From Parabacteroides chongii (GTDB taxonomy: Bacteria; Bacteroidota; Bacteroidia; Bacteroidales; Tannerellaceae), in assembly GCF_029581355.1 (NCBI RefSeq), contig NZ_CP120849.1:2636501-2700500 (forward strand): DNA of 64,000 nucleotides. Direction: 5' to 3'. Numbering within the stretch: position 1 is the first letter of the stretch; every line of letters begins with the position of its first letter. The position numbers were made by a program, and so were the translations under genes. Below the pieces are notes generated by a model that saw only the letters and a program-made list of their open reading frames with translations, ran no database searches and was not told the origin of the DNA. Shown one piece after another: positions 23,777 to 33,597 of the stretch.

Positions 23777-26700
23777 ATGAACAAAAAGTTTTCTACGTTG
23801 ATGGCTGTCCTATTGACAGCTGGCGCATGGACGACACTGGATGCTGAAGTTGTAGTGGTTGATGCCCCTGCGATTGGTAAATCTTATGTGTTGGGTTCGG
23901 CAGCACCCGGTGGCAATGATGTAACAAATCTAGTAGTTACAGCTGGTACAGTTACTGCCAACGGAACTGTTGCTGCTTTTGGTCAGGAATGGACTTTAGA
24001 AGCTGTTACTGGTTCTACTACTAATTTTTATTTGAAGAATAGTGCAGGAAGCTATTTGCATGAAGGTACTGGTGCCGATGAGACACAAGTAATAGCAAAT
24101 AAAACTGATGCTACTATTGTACAGTTCAAGTTGAGCGATAACAAAATTGAAGTAGCAGTGGCTGGTACTAGTGGCCTTAATACGGTAGGTCATTTCTTAG
24201 TTGCAAATTCTACAGATTTAAAGACGGCGGCTAGTACGAATGAAATTATCACGTTAGTAAACAAGGCTGAATCTTCATTGGTCTTATCAGAGGGTAGTAT
24301 AGATCAAACTGTAGACTTAGTTGCAAGTCCGGAATTTGGTAAAGATGTGTATTATTTCATCGGGTCTAGCATCACTGCAGCTAATGTGCTGTTCTACGAC
24401 AAAGCTGATAAAACAACAAAACCGAAGCTTGCTTCTGCTCTGACTAGTGCTGAAGTTGATGCTGCTTTATGGAAAATAATAAAAACAACAAAAACTGTAG
24501 GCAGTGAGAAAGTAGACTATTATCAGTTTGTCAATAAAGCAGATCCTAGCATAACTGCAGCTATTAGTAATACTTCTGAGTTCTATGCTAATACAGCTTA
24601 TGCGAATGGTTTTACATTGTTTATCTCTAAAGATGCAGCTGTAACTGACGCTTTTGCTCCTGGCATTGCTACTGCAGCTGCTACTTTCGGTATCTACAAT
24701 GCTACATTAGAAGCATTTAAAGGTGAAACATTGAATGATTTGCTGAGAAATGGTTTCAACCTGACAGTTAAAGTGACTGAAAAGGGTAACGAAACTCTTA
24801 ATGATGTAGCTGCTTTTTCTGGTAAACTGACTGCTGTTAAAGATCTAACTGGTGCGGCTGTGACTACTGAACCTGCTTATTGTCTGAAATCAGGTAACAA
24901 ATTCCTAGTATTGAATACAAAGAAATCTAACAGTAATGGTGATGGTGTATTTGAACTGGTAGAAACTGTGACTGCTGATCATTTGGCATATTTCAGTGTT
25001 ATGCGGAGCAATGCTTATACAGCTACAAATGTTGTTGCTGAATTGCATGTAGCAGCTGCAGCAGATATGCTTAATGCAAAGAAAGCGGTTGTACATAAAA
25101 TCAATAATGCTTATTTCCTGACAGCTAAGGCTACTTTGGGAACAGATGATACACTTCCGTATCTGAGCCTGACATCTTCTAATATCGCTGATTACAAGCA
25201 GTTCCTGGGTAAATTCATGAACATTACTTTTGTAAGTGATGAAACTGAAACTGCTTCGGATATTGCATACAAGAAGAATGGTGTTTTAGCAACTGCTGAT
25301 TATACAGGTAAGGAAGCTGACTATGTAAACAAGAGCACTGTATTATTGACTTCTCCGGAAGCTCAGTGGGCTGTGACTGCTGTTGATGTAAATAAAGCGA
25401 ATAATCCGATGACTTTGACAAACCGCGAAAGTGGTGAAACTGTTACAAATGTTATCTTACGCGAAACTACAGTAAGTAATGAATACCTTGTTGAGTCTGC
25501 TTCTGTAACAAATATGAAAGACGATATTATCAAAATTGCATTTGTAACGAACCGTACTAAGTACGATGGTTTCAGAACTGCAACTGTAAACGAACTGAGA
25601 AATCAGGTATTCAATATCGGTCAGTATCATAACGAAACTGGTAATACAGCTGGTTACTGGGCAGAAAATCATCAGAGCAATGGTACTCACCAGTTAGGTG
25701 TTACTAATAATATTGCAAATGCTGCTGAATGGACTTTGCGCTTGGATAAGAAGTTGAAGAGCGGTAGTGAAATCTCTGAAGTAGATACAGTATTCATCCT
25801 GACTCCGATGGCTACTATACAGAACGGTAAGTTGGTACAAGGTAATGTAGGTGATAAAGATGTAGTTGTCGATACATTGGCAGTTCTTCCGTATCAGATT
25901 CAGAACAAAGCGAACTTGGAATATGTAAGACTGGAAAGTGCTACTAACCTGGATTATTATGTATGTCACGAAGTGGCTGATACTAGAGTTGAAGATCGTT
26001 TCGCCTTGAAGGCAAAACCTAACGGTACATATAATATTGTTACTCTACCTAATCGTCAAAATAATGTTTCTCAAGACGCTCTCGCTGCTGATAAGATATA
26101 TGTAGGTAACAGTAACCAGTGGGGTTCTTTGAAACCGACGGAAACTTATAAAGCTGACGATAACTCTTTGATGGTTCTGAACTTGATCGACAGACCTGAA
26201 TACCGCAAGGTTGCAAAAGCATGGGGTGACGTAGTGAAGATTTATCGCGAAGAATATCCGACAGAAGTATTGTTTGAAAAAGCTGACGTTAAGTCTGTTG
26301 TAGACAATGATACTTTGAGCTTCCTGAATGTGAACAATAGTGTAACTGGTGCAAATCCTGCATTGTTCATCGATACAGCTTATGTAAACCGTGTGGATGC
26401 AGACGGTATCGCTAATACTTGCTACCAGTATCTGCTGGGTCTGAGTGTGAAGGAAGAAACGACAACACATTGTGACTATAATCCGGAACACAATACACCT
26501 GAATGGCTGGAAGCTAACGGTGGTCCGTGCTCTGATGCGAAATCGTTCACAGCATTGAAGGGTCGTTACCTGATCAACCTGATCGATACGGCATATGCTT
26601 ATAAACAGGAACATATGCACAATAATCCGTATATCAATATGATAGAAGCTGACGAAAACCTGGCTAAATTGTCATTCGTAGAAGGTTATCATAAAGATGA

Positions 26701-27211
26701 TACGCTGTATATTACTCGTAAGGGTGGTGAAGTCGTTAAATTGGGTATGGATTCTCCTGACTTCAATGTGGCTAAGTTTGCTTTCCGTTATGTAGATAAC
26801 GATGCAAATTCATTCAAGATCCAGACACAGTACAAAGATTATAGTGCACCTACTAAGGATCTGTTTGAAAAATCTGCAACTAACGAAGGTTACTTACGTT
26901 GGGTGAATGGTACTGTTGTTGTAACTAATAAGTTTACACACGGTGAAACATTCAACATGGAAGAAGCTTACAACGGCAATCCGGTTGCTAACGAACAGGA
27001 ACCTTCTGTAACTACATTCACTGTTATCTCAGGTAACGGTTCAGTAACAATCAAGGGTGCTGCCGGTAAGACTGCTGTGATCAGCAATGTACTGGGTCAG
27101 ACTGTTGCTAGCACGGTTCTGTCTTCTGACGAAGCTCAGATCAACGTTCCTGCTGGTGTAGTAGTTGTAGCTGTTGAAGGCGAAGCTGCTGTTAAAGCAA
27201 TTGTAAAATAA
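23777..27211 (+). CDS. Large secreted surface (S-layer-like) protein 2, phase-variable
   Basis: 1144 residues from the ATG at 23777. Signal peptide MNKKFSTLMAVLLTAGAW is near-identical to that of surface protein 1, and the C-terminus ('TIKGAAGKTAVISNVLGQT', then 'VVAVEGEAAVKAIVK') is close to it as well, whereas the middle is diverged and mostly alignable through short blocks ('LNDLLRNGFNLTVK', 'LIDRPEYRKVAK', 'CDYNPEHNTPEW'). This is the usual picture of a surface-antigen family with conserved export ends and variable exposed body. Paralogue of 19645-22899, probably by tandem duplication. Preceded by an invertible promoter that reads the wrong way here, so it is predicted OFF. No catalytic motif is visible. 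Confidence 0.85.
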   Translation: MNKKFSTLMAVLLTAGAWTTLDAEVVVVDAPAIGKSYVLGSAAPGGNDVTNLVVTAGTVTANGTVAAFGQEWTLEAVTGSTTNFYLKNSAGSYLHEGTGADETQVIANKTDATIVQFKLSDNKIEVAVAGTSGLNTVGHFLVANSTDLKTAASTNEIITLVNKAESSLVLSEGSIDQTVDLVASPEFGKDVYYFIGSSITAANVLFYDKADKTTKPKLASALTSAEVDAALWKIIKTTKTVGSEKVDYYQFVNKADPSITAAISNTSEFYANTAYANGFTLFISKDAAVTDAFAPGIATAAATFGIYNATLEAFKGETLNDLLRNGFNLTVKVTEKGNETLNDVAAFSGKLTAVKDLTGAAVTTEPAYCLKSGNKFLVLNTKKSNSNGDGVFELVETVTADHLAYFSVMRSNAYTATNVVAELHVAAAADMLNAKKAVVHKINNAYFLTAKATLGTDDTLPYLSLTSSNIADYKQFLGKFMNITFVSDETETASDIAYKKNGVLATADYTGKEADYVNKSTVLLTSPEAQWAVTAVDVNKANNPMTLTNRESGETVTNVILRETTVSNEYLVESASVTNMKDDIIKIAFVTNRTKYDGFRTATVNELRNQVFNIGQYHNETGNTAGYWAENHQSNGTHQLGVTNNIANAAEWTLRLDKKLKSGSEISEVDTVFILTPMATIQNGKLVQGNVGDKDVVVDTLAVLPYQIQNKANLEYVRLESATNLDYYVCHEVADTRVEDRFALKAKPNGTYNIVTLPNRQNNVSQDALAADKIYVGNSNQWGSLKPTETYKADDNSLMVLNLIDRPEYRKVAKAWGDVVKIYREEYPTEVLFEKADVKSVVDNDTLSFLNVNNSVTGANPALFIDTAYVNRVDADGIANTCYQYLLGLSVKEETTTHCDYNPEHNTPEWLEANGGPCSDAKSFTALKGRYLINLIDTAYAYKQEHMHNNPYINMIEADENLAKLSFVEGYHKDDTLYITRKGGEVVKLGMDSPDFNVAKFAFRYVDNDANSFKIQTQYKDYSAPTKDLFEKSATNEGYLRWVNGTVVVTNKFTHGETFNMEEAYNGNPVANEQEPSVTTFTVISGNGSVTIKGAAGKTAVISNVLGQTVASTVLSSDEAQINVPAGVVVVAVEGEAAVKAIVK

Positions 27212-27263
27212 GAATTAAAAATCAAATAATTTAGATACCACGCAGCTATGTATACCCGCTAAG

Positions 27264-27346
27264 TACCCTGCGACAGGAGAACAAGTGGTATCAGTAATAC
27301 TAAAGTAATGAAAATAAAGTAACTCTGTTTTACCTCTGTGAAGAGA
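27264..27346 (+). other. 3' untranslated segment shared with surface gene 1
   Basis: Parallels 22978-23065 (TACCCTGCGACAGG ... AATACTAAAGTAATGAAA ... CCTCTGTGAAGAG), showing that the duplication included the 3' flank. Confidence 0.65.
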
Positions 27347-27356
27347 GAGTACAGAA

Positions 27357-27395
27357 AGAAAGCCCGTTTAGAAGTTCTGCCGGGCTTTCTGTATT
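27357..27395 (+). terminator. Terminator between surface gene 2 and comF
   Basis: AGAAAGCCCG (27357-27366) with CGGGCTTTCT (27381-27390), loop 14 nt. It can serve both converging genes. Confidence 0.75.
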
Positions 27396-27416
27396 TTATG
27401 AATATGAGTTGTTTTC

Positions 27417-28103
27417 TCAAGCGATTGCGATCGCCAACACGCTGACCCGTACTCCGGGAATCGCCAGCAGTGCTTCGGCGCAGGCTCCGATGGTGGAGCC
27501 GGTAGTAATGACGTCATCTATCAGGAGAATATGTTTCCCCTCCAGTTCTTTATGGTCTGCGACCGAGAATATATCCTGTACGTTCTGCCAGCGTTCGTAT
27601 GTCTGCCGGCTGGTCTGCGTGTCTGTCTCTTTGATACGGCGGAGGCTGGTGGTATCTATCGGAAGTTTTAAAACACTGTTCAGTCCCCGGGCTATCCATT
27701 CGGACTGGTTGTAGCCGCGCTGCTTCCTCTTCTTGGGATGGAGCGGGACAGGCAAGAGCAGATCCGGGCAATCTGTCAGGAAAGCCTGCCGATAGTTCAA
27801 ACCCGCCATGCGTCCCAGGCGGAAACCGATCTCGCGGTTGTCGTGGTATTTCAGGGAATGAATGAGCTGTTGCACATGGCCGCCTTTTTCGTAATGCAGA
27901 AAAGCGGCTGCCCGGTAAACGGGTACTTTCCCGGCAAACAGATACGTCGCCGGGTTCTCCTTCAAGAAATCATATCCCGTGCGGGGTAGGTCACACAAGC
28001 ATGTTAAGCAGATATGTTCCTCTCCTCCGGTGAGGGGTGTCTGGCATATCATGCAGAGCTTGGGGAAGAAGAGATTCAGCAGGTCATTCAAAATCTTCCT
28101 CAT
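27417..28103 (-). CDS. comF: ComF family phosphoribosyltransferase-like protein
   Basis: 228 residues. N-terminal zinc-ribbon-like cysteines ('CMICQTPL' and 'CLTCLCDLP') precede a PRT fold with the PRPP loop 'HILLIDDVITTGSTIGACAEAL' near residue 185 and the basic 'KKRKQRGYNQSEWIARGL' segment. ComF proteins act in DNA uptake in naturally competent species and are of uncertain role in Bacteroidetes. The start overlaps the end of recX by 20 bp. Cytoplasmic. Confidence 0.9.
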   Translation of the reverse strand: MRKILNDLLNLFFPKLCMICQTPLTGGEEHICLTCLCDLPRTGYDFLKENPATYLFAGKVPVYRAAAFLHYEKGGHVQQLIHSLKYHDNREIGFRLGRMAGLNYRQAFLTDCPDLLLPVPLHPKKRKQRGYNQSEWIARGLNSVLKLPIDTTSLRRIKETDTQTSRQTYERWQNVQDIFSVADHKELEGKHILLIDDVITTGSTIGACAEALLAIPGVRVSVLAIAIA

Positions 28104-28575
28104 AGTCGTTACCGTTGAATAGTTGTTTCAGGCAACGGGAAGCTTCACGGCTCTCAAAACCACGGCCGGCAGCAAAACGCAGAAGTTTGATATAAATATC
28201 CCGGTCGTCTTTCCCTTTGGTCGATTTCTTTTTCGCTTTAAGAGACGATTGGAGGATATGAGTATATTCTGTTTCGTCTATCCCCTCCAGGGCTTCCGCA
28301 CGTATGGGAGCGGGGATGTTTCTTTTTTGAAGTTCATAAGCGATTTTGATGCGTCCCCATTTGTTGAAGCGCAGCTTGTCGTTTACAAAGTAACGGGCAA
28401 ACCGGTGTTCGTCGATGAACTTTTCCTGAAGCAGACGGGCGATGATACGTTCGCCTTCCTCCTGGGTGAGACCGGCTGCTTTGATCTTCTTTTGCACGTC
28501 CTGGATGCAACGTTCGGCTGTCGAACAATAAGCGGCAGCACGGCGCAACATTTCCGCTTCGGTTATCTGTTCCAT
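28084..28575 (-). CDS. recX: RecX family regulator
   Basis: 163 residues of mainly helical repeats. 'AAAYCSTAERCIQDVQKKI', 'IIARLLQEKFIDEHRFARYFVNDKLRFNKWGRIKIAYELQKRNI' and the later 'LLRFAAGRGFESREASRCL' fit the three-helix repeats of RecX, which caps RecA filaments and inhibits RecA. No recA is adjacent. It overlaps prmC (13 bp) and comF (20 bp), forming a tightly packed operon prmC-recX-comF. Confidence 0.88.
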   Translation of the reverse strand: MEQITEAEMLRRAAAYCSTAERCIQDVQKKIKAAGLTQEEGERIIARLLQEKFIDEHRFARYFVNDKLRFNKWGRIKIAYELQKRNIPAPIRAEALEGIDETEYTHILQSSLKAKKKSTKGKDDRDIYIKLLRFAAGRGFESREASRCLKQLFNGNDYEEDFE

Positions 28576-29420
28576 GTCTGTGCCTTTACAAAGCGGTCTT
28601 TCCCGGACAGGTCCTGGATCAGTTCTACGTTCTTAAATTCCATCATGCGCAGCATGTTCACAACGGCTTCACCCATCTGTGAGTTGATCTCCAGATACAG
28701 GTATCCTTTTTTCTTCAGTTTCTGTTCGGCGAAACGCGCAATGCTGTTATAGTACAGCAAAGGATTGTCGTCGGGAACGAACAAGGCGAGTGGCGGTTCA
28801 TAATCGAGGACGTTTTTCTCCATCTCCGCTTTTTCCTTCTCCATCACATAAGGAGGGTTGCTGACGATCACGTCGAACTCATCTTCTATGGAATCGGCTG
28901 TTTTGGATGGTTGAAGAATGTCCCTTTCGTAAAAAAAGAGTTGTACGCGATTATGTATAGCGTTTCTTTGGGCTACCTTCAGGGCTTCCGGCGAAATATC
29001 GAGTGCCGAAACCTGTGATTTGCTCAGTAATTTCCGCAGAGTGATAGCAATACAACCGCTGCCGGTACCAACATCCAGTATGTCGATACTTTTCTTGGGA
29101 TAATCGTGTACGATCAACTCGACCAGTTCTTCCGTTTCCGGACGCGGGATCAGGACTGACGGGTTTACCAGGAACTCGAATCCGTAAAAGTCGGTTTTGC
29201 CGAAAATATATTGGATCGGTTCGTATTTTGTCAATCGTTCTACGATATTGTGAATCTCGGTCTTTTCCTTATCGGATAATTCTTTATCTTTGCAGAGTAA
29301 GAATTGATGCGGCTGGATATCGCACACGCGCTCCATTATCAGGCGAATGAATGCTTTGATTTCACTTAGCGGATAATAATCTTTGAGCGTATTTTGTATA
29401 TAAGCGACAGTCTCAGTCAT
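28563..29420 (-). CDS. prmC: Peptide chain release factor N5-glutamine methyltransferase
   Basis: 285 residues. Methylates the GGQ glutamine of release factors RF1 and RF2. The SAM-binding motif 'IDILDVGTGSGCIAITLRKLL' near residue 115 and the substrate motif 'VSNPPYV' near 188 are intact, and the N-terminal helical domain contains 'YIFGKTDFYGFEFLVNPSVLIPRPETEELV', characteristic of PrmC/HemK. First gene of the operon; a TACTTTTG box lies 18 bp before the ATG. Confidence 0.95.
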   Translation of the reverse strand: MTETVAYIQNTLKDYYPLSEIKAFIRLIMERVCDIQPHQFLLCKDKELSDKEKTEIHNIVERLTKYEPIQYIFGKTDFYGFEFLVNPSVLIPRPETEELVELIVHDYPKKSIDILDVGTGSGCIAITLRKLLSKSQVSALDISPEALKVAQRNAIHNRVQLFFYERDILQPSKTADSIEDEFDVIVSNPPYVMEKEKAEMEKNVLDYEPPLALFVPDDNPLLYYNSIARFAEQKLKKKGYLYLEINSQMGEAVVNMLRMMEFKNVELIQDLSGKDRFVKAQTWNR

Positions 29421-29438
29421 AACAATGTAATTTTAATG

Positions 29439-29446
29439 CAAAAGTA
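29439..29446 (-). promoter_or_regulatory. -7 box for prmC-recX-comF
   Basis: TACTTTTG on the minus strand, 18 bp before the prmC ATG, in the 54-bp gap shared with ribD. Confidence 0.55.
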
Positions 29447-29474
29447 ATGCAAAAACCATTTATACGCAAAGAAA

Positions 29475-30536
29475 ATGGTCGAGGTTGAAAATAAATATAT
29501 GGCGCGCTGTATTTCTCTGGCCCGTAACGGGATCGGGAATGTGGCGCCAAATCCGATGGTTGGGGCTGTGATTGTACATCAGGGGAAAATTATCGGAGAG
29601 GGCTATCACCGGAAATATGGCGAGGCACATGCCGAGGTGAATGCGATCGCTTCGGTCCGTGATGAATCTTTGTTGAAAGAGGCGACGATATATGTGAGCC
29701 TGGAACCCTGTTCTCATTATGGGAAAACACCTCCCTGTGCTGAACTCATCATCAAAAAGCAGATTCCCCGTGTTGTGATCGGATGTCTGGATCCCTTTCC
29801 TGAAGTTTCGGGGAGAGGAGTGAGGATGCTTCGTGAGGCAGGTGTGGAGGTGGTGACCGGCGTGATGGAGGAGGAAGCCCGGGAGTTGAACCGGGTGTTT
29901 ATGACTTTCCAGGAAAAGCGACGGCCTTATATCTATCTGAAATGGGCGCAGAGTGCGGATGGTTTTATGGATCGGCTGCGGACGGATAATTCGTTGCCGG
30001 CTGTCGTGTTGTCTTCTTCGGAGACTTTGCGCAGGGTACATCATTTGCGGGCGAATGTGGCGGCTATCATGGTCGGCACACAAACGGCTTTGCTGGATAA
30101 CCCCTCGTTGACGGTACGCCATTGGGCGGGGAAATCGCCTGTAAGGGTGGCTCTCGACCGGACTTTACGTATCCCGCCTCATTATCATCTGTTGGACGGG
30201 GCGGTGAAAACGCTGGTTTTTACAGCGGTGGAGGCTGTCAGCCGGGAGAATGTGGAATATGTCACGATTGATTTCGGGCAGCCGGTTTTGCCGCAGGTAA
30301 TGCGTGAGTTGTATGTCCGTAAACTGGATTCGTTGATGGTGGAAGGGGGAGCTACGCTTCTCGGTCATTTTTTGGAGGACGGTTTATGGGATCAGATGTT
30401 GGTTGAAACAGCCCCGGTCAATCTGGAATCGGGCGTGAAAGCGCCGGATCTTAGCTGGGTGGCATCTCTGTCGCTGACAGACGTGAAAAAAGTGCAGGAT
30501 CATGTAATCTCTGTTTTTTTACGGAAAAATCAGTGA
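29475..30536 (+). CDS. ribD: Bifunctional riboflavin deaminase-reductase
   Basis: 353 residues. The N-terminal deaminase domain has the zinc site 'HAEVNAIAS' (near residue 52) and 'LEPCSHYGKTPPC' (near 77). The C-terminal reductase domain (from about 150) includes 'KWAQSADGFM', 'VMVGTQTALLDNPSLTVR' and 'LDSLMVEGGATLLGHFL'. It converts the GTP-derived pyrimidine to 5-amino-6-ribitylamino-uracil phosphate in riboflavin synthesis. Divergent from prmC. No FMN riboswitch is seen in the 54-bp upstream gap; other rib genes are not in the window. Confidence 0.94.
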   Translation: MVEVENKYMARCISLARNGIGNVAPNPMVGAVIVHQGKIIGEGYHRKYGEAHAEVNAIASVRDESLLKEATIYVSLEPCSHYGKTPPCAELIIKKQIPRVVIGCLDPFPEVSGRGVRMLREAGVEVVTGVMEEEARELNRVFMTFQEKRRPYIYLKWAQSADGFMDRLRTDNSLPAVVLSSSETLRRVHHLRANVAAIMVGTQTALLDNPSLTVRHWAGKSPVRVALDRTLRIPPHYHLLDGAVKTLVFTAVEAVSRENVEYVTIDFGQPVLPQVMRELYVRKLDSLMVEGGATLLGHFLEDGLWDQMLVETAPVNLESGVKAPDLSWVASLSLTDVKKVQDHVISVFLRKNQ

Positions 30537-30582
30537 GCGAAGTAGTTTAACGGAACTAAAATATTATAAATATTAGCCGATA

Positions 30583-30615
30583 TTGGGAATAAAGCAAAAA
30601 ATGTTTCTACTTTTG
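30583..30615 (+). promoter_or_regulatory. Promoter for the DUF6242 gene
   Basis: TTGG at 30583-30586, about 21 bp, TACTTTTG at 30608-30615. The longest frame of the next gene would begin at the TTG inside the -33 element, so the ATG at 30646 is preferred. Confidence 0.6.
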
Positions 30616-30645
30616 TGGCTTTATATGCAACAAACTTATTTTTGG

Positions 30646-32031
30646 ATGAAAAATAGAATAGTACTATTTGTAGCGGGATGTATTGCATTGTTTCTGTCTT
30701 CTTGTCTGAATTCGGACGATCAGGAGTATGAAATACCTAAGGATTGTCAGATAACGTCTTTTTCTTTAAAAAGTGATTCTGTCAAAGGGTTGGAAGCAGT
30801 GAAGTTTGTGATCGATCAGGTAAACGGACGTATTTTTAATCCGGACTCTATGCCTTTCGGCACTGAGATCGAGAAAGTTGTCTGTACGATATCGCGTGCG
30901 TCCGGGTTGGCTTCTATCGAAGTGACACAGGAGGCGTTGCCGGATTCTACCTTTTTCTGGAATACGGAAGATTCTTTGGATTTTTCCAAGCCGGTTAAAT
31001 TTGTGACGGCTGCGTATGATGGCATCACCAAGAAAACTTATATCGCACAGGTCAATATCCATCAGGTAGTACCTGACTCCATGAGCTGGGAGCTGTATGC
31101 TAGCAACGTGTTGGGATTTCCGGTGAAGGAACAGAAAGTGGTTACCTGGGGAGATCAGGAGAACGAGTACTATTATATGTACGCACAAGCTGCTGATGCA
31201 AGCAAAGGATATTCATTGCACACCTCTTCTGTGTCGAATGCTATCTCCTGGACGGAAATGACGTTGAGCGGGCTGCCTGCTGGCGAAGTCCGTCTTTCAC
31301 AGATGACAGAATATGAGGATGCTTTGTTTGTGCCTACCACAAAAGGGGCACTGTACCGCTCTGTAAACGGACAGGACTGGACTCTGGTCGATCAGTCTAA
31401 TAATGTAAAAGCATTGCTGGGAGCAATCGCAGCAGTCGATAATAATGTATTACAGCAACCTTCGTTCCTGTCTGCCATCGTAGATAATAACGGAACGCTG
31501 GATTTTGCTTATCTGAACGAAGAGATGAAATGGACAATCGGTGATGCCGTTCCTGACGGATTCCCGGTTAGTGGTTTCGGCTCTTTAGCTTCCTATTCTA
31601 CCGGCAGCAAGCAGAACAGTCTGACGGTTGTTGCTGGAAAAGACAAAAACGGTAAATTGCTCAACTCTGCCTGGGCGACTATGAATGGCGGACAGTGGAT
31701 ATTGCTGACAGACGAGGAATCTGACTATTTCGATAAGCGGGAAGGTGTAATACTTTCTGCTTATGATAATAAGTTCTGTCTGATAGGCGGTATCGACGAA
31801 GCAAATAAAGCACGGAAAGATTTATATTTCTCTATAGATGGTGGTGTGACATGGACGTTGTCCGACACATTAACCGTGATGCCGGATAATTATAAAGCAC
31901 GAGGTTTTGCATCGGTATCGGTGGATAAAGATAATTTCATGTTGATTTTCGGAGGAAAAGAGACGAATAATGCAAATGATTTGGATCAGATCTGGAGAGG
32001 TCGCATAAACCGCTTAGGTTTTAAGGATTGA
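30646..32031 (+). CDS. DUF6242-like lipoprotein
   Basis: 461 residues from the ATG at 30646, with a lipoprotein signal ending 'LFLSSCLN' (lipid-anchored Cys20). After a beta-rich N-terminal third ('QITSFSLKSDSVKGLEAVKF...'), the remainder has repeated blades resembling a beta-propeller of BNR/sialidase-like repeats ('YRSVNGQDWTLVD', 'YFSIDGGVTWTLSD'). This matches the Bacteroidales DUF6242 family as I recall it. No enzyme motif. Probably surface or periplasm facing; function unknown. Followed 80 bp on by an outer-membrane protein gene. Confidence 0.75.
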   Translation: MKNRIVLFVAGCIALFLSSCLNSDDQEYEIPKDCQITSFSLKSDSVKGLEAVKFVIDQVNGRIFNPDSMPFGTEIEKVVCTISRASGLASIEVTQEALPDSTFFWNTEDSLDFSKPVKFVTAAYDGITKKTYIAQVNIHQVVPDSMSWELYASNVLGFPVKEQKVVTWGDQENEYYYMYAQAADASKGYSLHTSSVSNAISWTEMTLSGLPAGEVRLSQMTEYEDALFVPTTKGALYRSVNGQDWTLVDQSNNVKALLGAIAAVDNNVLQQPSFLSAIVDNNGTLDFAYLNEEMKWTIGDAVPDGFPVSGFGSLASYSTGSKQNSLTVVAGKDKNGKLLNSAWATMNGGQWILLTDEESDYFDKREGVILSAYDNKFCLIGGIDEANKARKDLYFSIDGGVTWTLSDTLTVMPDNYKARGFASVSVDKDNFMLIFGGKETNNANDLDQIWRGRINRLGFKD

Positions 32032-32111
32032 GAAAGTTCGTGAAGTGTAGTATAATTTTAAGAAGATTTTAGCGTTAGAAAAGAGGTGTAGTAACATAAC
32101 AGCATTGCCAT

Positions 32112-32831
32112 ATGACTTCAACTTTTTTTCAACGGGTTCTTATACTGATACTGCTGGCCGGTTCATTTACCGGTATTCACGCGCAGGAATATAAATATGA
32201 AATAGGCGGAATGGCCGGAGGCGCTTTCTATATGGGGGATGCCAACAAAAATGCTTTCTTCAAAGGAATGAATCCGGCGGTGGGAGCAGTGTTCCGCTAT
32301 AACGCCAACTTCAGATGGGCTTTTAAGGCAAATCTGATGTGGGGACAGGTTTCGGGCAGCACGGAAGGACTGGAGAATGTTTTTCCGGACAATGCGCAGG
32401 CATCGTTTAGCCGTAGCCTGGTGGAGCTGGGCGGACAGATGGAGTTTAACTTCTTTCCGTACAGTGATAAGTTTGATTACGCAGGGGCGAAGCGTTTCAC
32501 TCCATACGTATTCCTGGGACTGGGAATTACATACGGCACAGGGAATGAAGCGTTTTTCGGACCGAATATTCCCTTGGGAGTAGGCGTGAAATATAAGATA
32601 AAGAACAGGATCAACCTGGGTTGCGAGTTCTCTTTCCGTAAATTGTTCGGAGACAATTTCGATGTTACGGACGGAAGCAATGCAATGCTGGATAATCCTT
32701 ATCAGATAAGCGGCAGTTTTTTGAAGAACAAGGATTGGTATTCATTTTTACTGCTATCTGTTACCTGGGACTTCGGTCCGCGTAACAGGCCATGTAATAG
32801 TATAAACAGTAACAGTACGTTTAGATACTGA
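32112..32831 (+). CDS. DUF6089-like outer-membrane beta-barrel protein
   Basis: 239 residues with a signal peptide ending '[13 protein letters not shown]'. Alternating amphipathic strands ('[18 protein letters not shown]', '[16 protein letters not shown]', '[27 protein letters not shown]') and the 'DNFDVTDG' motif fit DUF6089, the small barrel gene that in Bacteroidetes usually precedes uppS and bamA, as it does here (8 bp gap). Function unknown but presumably linked with outer-membrane assembly. Confidence 0.82.
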   Translation: MTSTFFQRVLILILLAGSFTGIHAQEYKYEIGGMAGGAFYMGDANKNAFFKGMNPAVGAVFRYNANFRWAFKANLMWGQVSGSTEGLENVFPDNAQASFSRSLVELGGQMEFNFFPYSDKFDYAGAKRFTPYVFLGLGITYGTGNEAFFGPNIPLGVGVKYKIKNRINLGCEFSFRKLFGDNFDVTDGSNAMLDNPYQISGSFLKNKDWYSFLLLSVTWDFGPRNRPCNSINSNSTFRY

Positions 32832-32839
32832 GAAACACT

Positions 32840-33583
32840 ATGTCATTGATAGAGGAAATAGACAAAAATCGCTTGCCGCAACATGTGGCGATTATTATGG
32901 ATGGAAACGGACGTTGGGCCAAAGCACAGGGGAAAGACCGGAGCTATGGGCACCAGGAAGGCGTTGTCTCTGTTCGTAAAGTGGTAGAGGCGGCAACGGC
33001 TATTGGGCTGAAATACCTGACAGTGTATACGTTTTCTACAGAGAATTGGAACCGGCCGGAAGAGGAGGTGAGGGCGCTGATGAGCTTGCTTGTCTCTGCC
33101 ATTCATCGGGAAACACCGGATCTGATGAAAAATAATGTACGTCTGATGGCGATCGGTAATCTGAACCGTCTGCCGGAAGATGCGCATGTAACGTTGCTGA
33201 AATGTATCGAACAAACTTCTGCCAATACGGGGACGACTCTGGTATTGGCTCTTAGTTATTCATCCCGATGGGAAATAACGGAAGCTGTCAGACAGCTCGC
33301 CGTCCTGGTAGAGGAAAAGAAAATAACCCCCAACGATATAACCGAGGCAGTTGTCTCGGACCACCTGACGACTAAAGGCATTCCTGATCCGGATCTTCTG
33401 ATCCGAACCGGAGGAGAAAAACGCATCAGTAACTTTTTGCTGTGGCAATGTTCGTATGCGGAGTTCTACTTTACCGATGTTTTTTGGCCGGCATTCAGAG
33501 AAGAAGAGTTGTATGAAGCTATATTGTATTACCAGCAACGTGAACGCCGTTTCGGTAAGACAAGTGAGCAATTAATCTTATAA
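32840..33583 (+). CDS. uppS: Isoprenyl transferase (undecaprenyl diphosphate synthase)
   Basis: 247 residues. Builds the C55 lipid carrier for peptidoglycan and surface glycans. The cis-prenyltransferase signature '[14 protein letters not shown]' (Asp21) is present, as are '[11 protein letters not shown]' and the C-terminal '[19 protein letters not shown]' and '[11 protein letters not shown]' blocks. Sits between the DUF6089 barrel gene and bamA with gaps of 8 and 14 bp, the standard Bacteroidetes order. Confidence 0.95.
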   Translation: MSLIEEIDKNRLPQHVAIIMDGNGRWAKAQGKDRSYGHQEGVVSVRKVVEAATAIGLKYLTVYTFSTENWNRPEEEVRALMSLLVSAIHRETPDLMKNNVRLMAIGNLNRLPEDAHVTLLKCIEQTSANTGTTLVLALSYSSRWEITEAVRQLAVLVEEKKITPNDITEAVVSDHLTTKGIPDPDLLIRTGGEKRISNFLLWQCSYAEFYFTDVFWPAFREEELYEAILYYQQRERRFGKTSEQLIL

Positions 33584-33597
33584 ACAATAGCTGTTAT

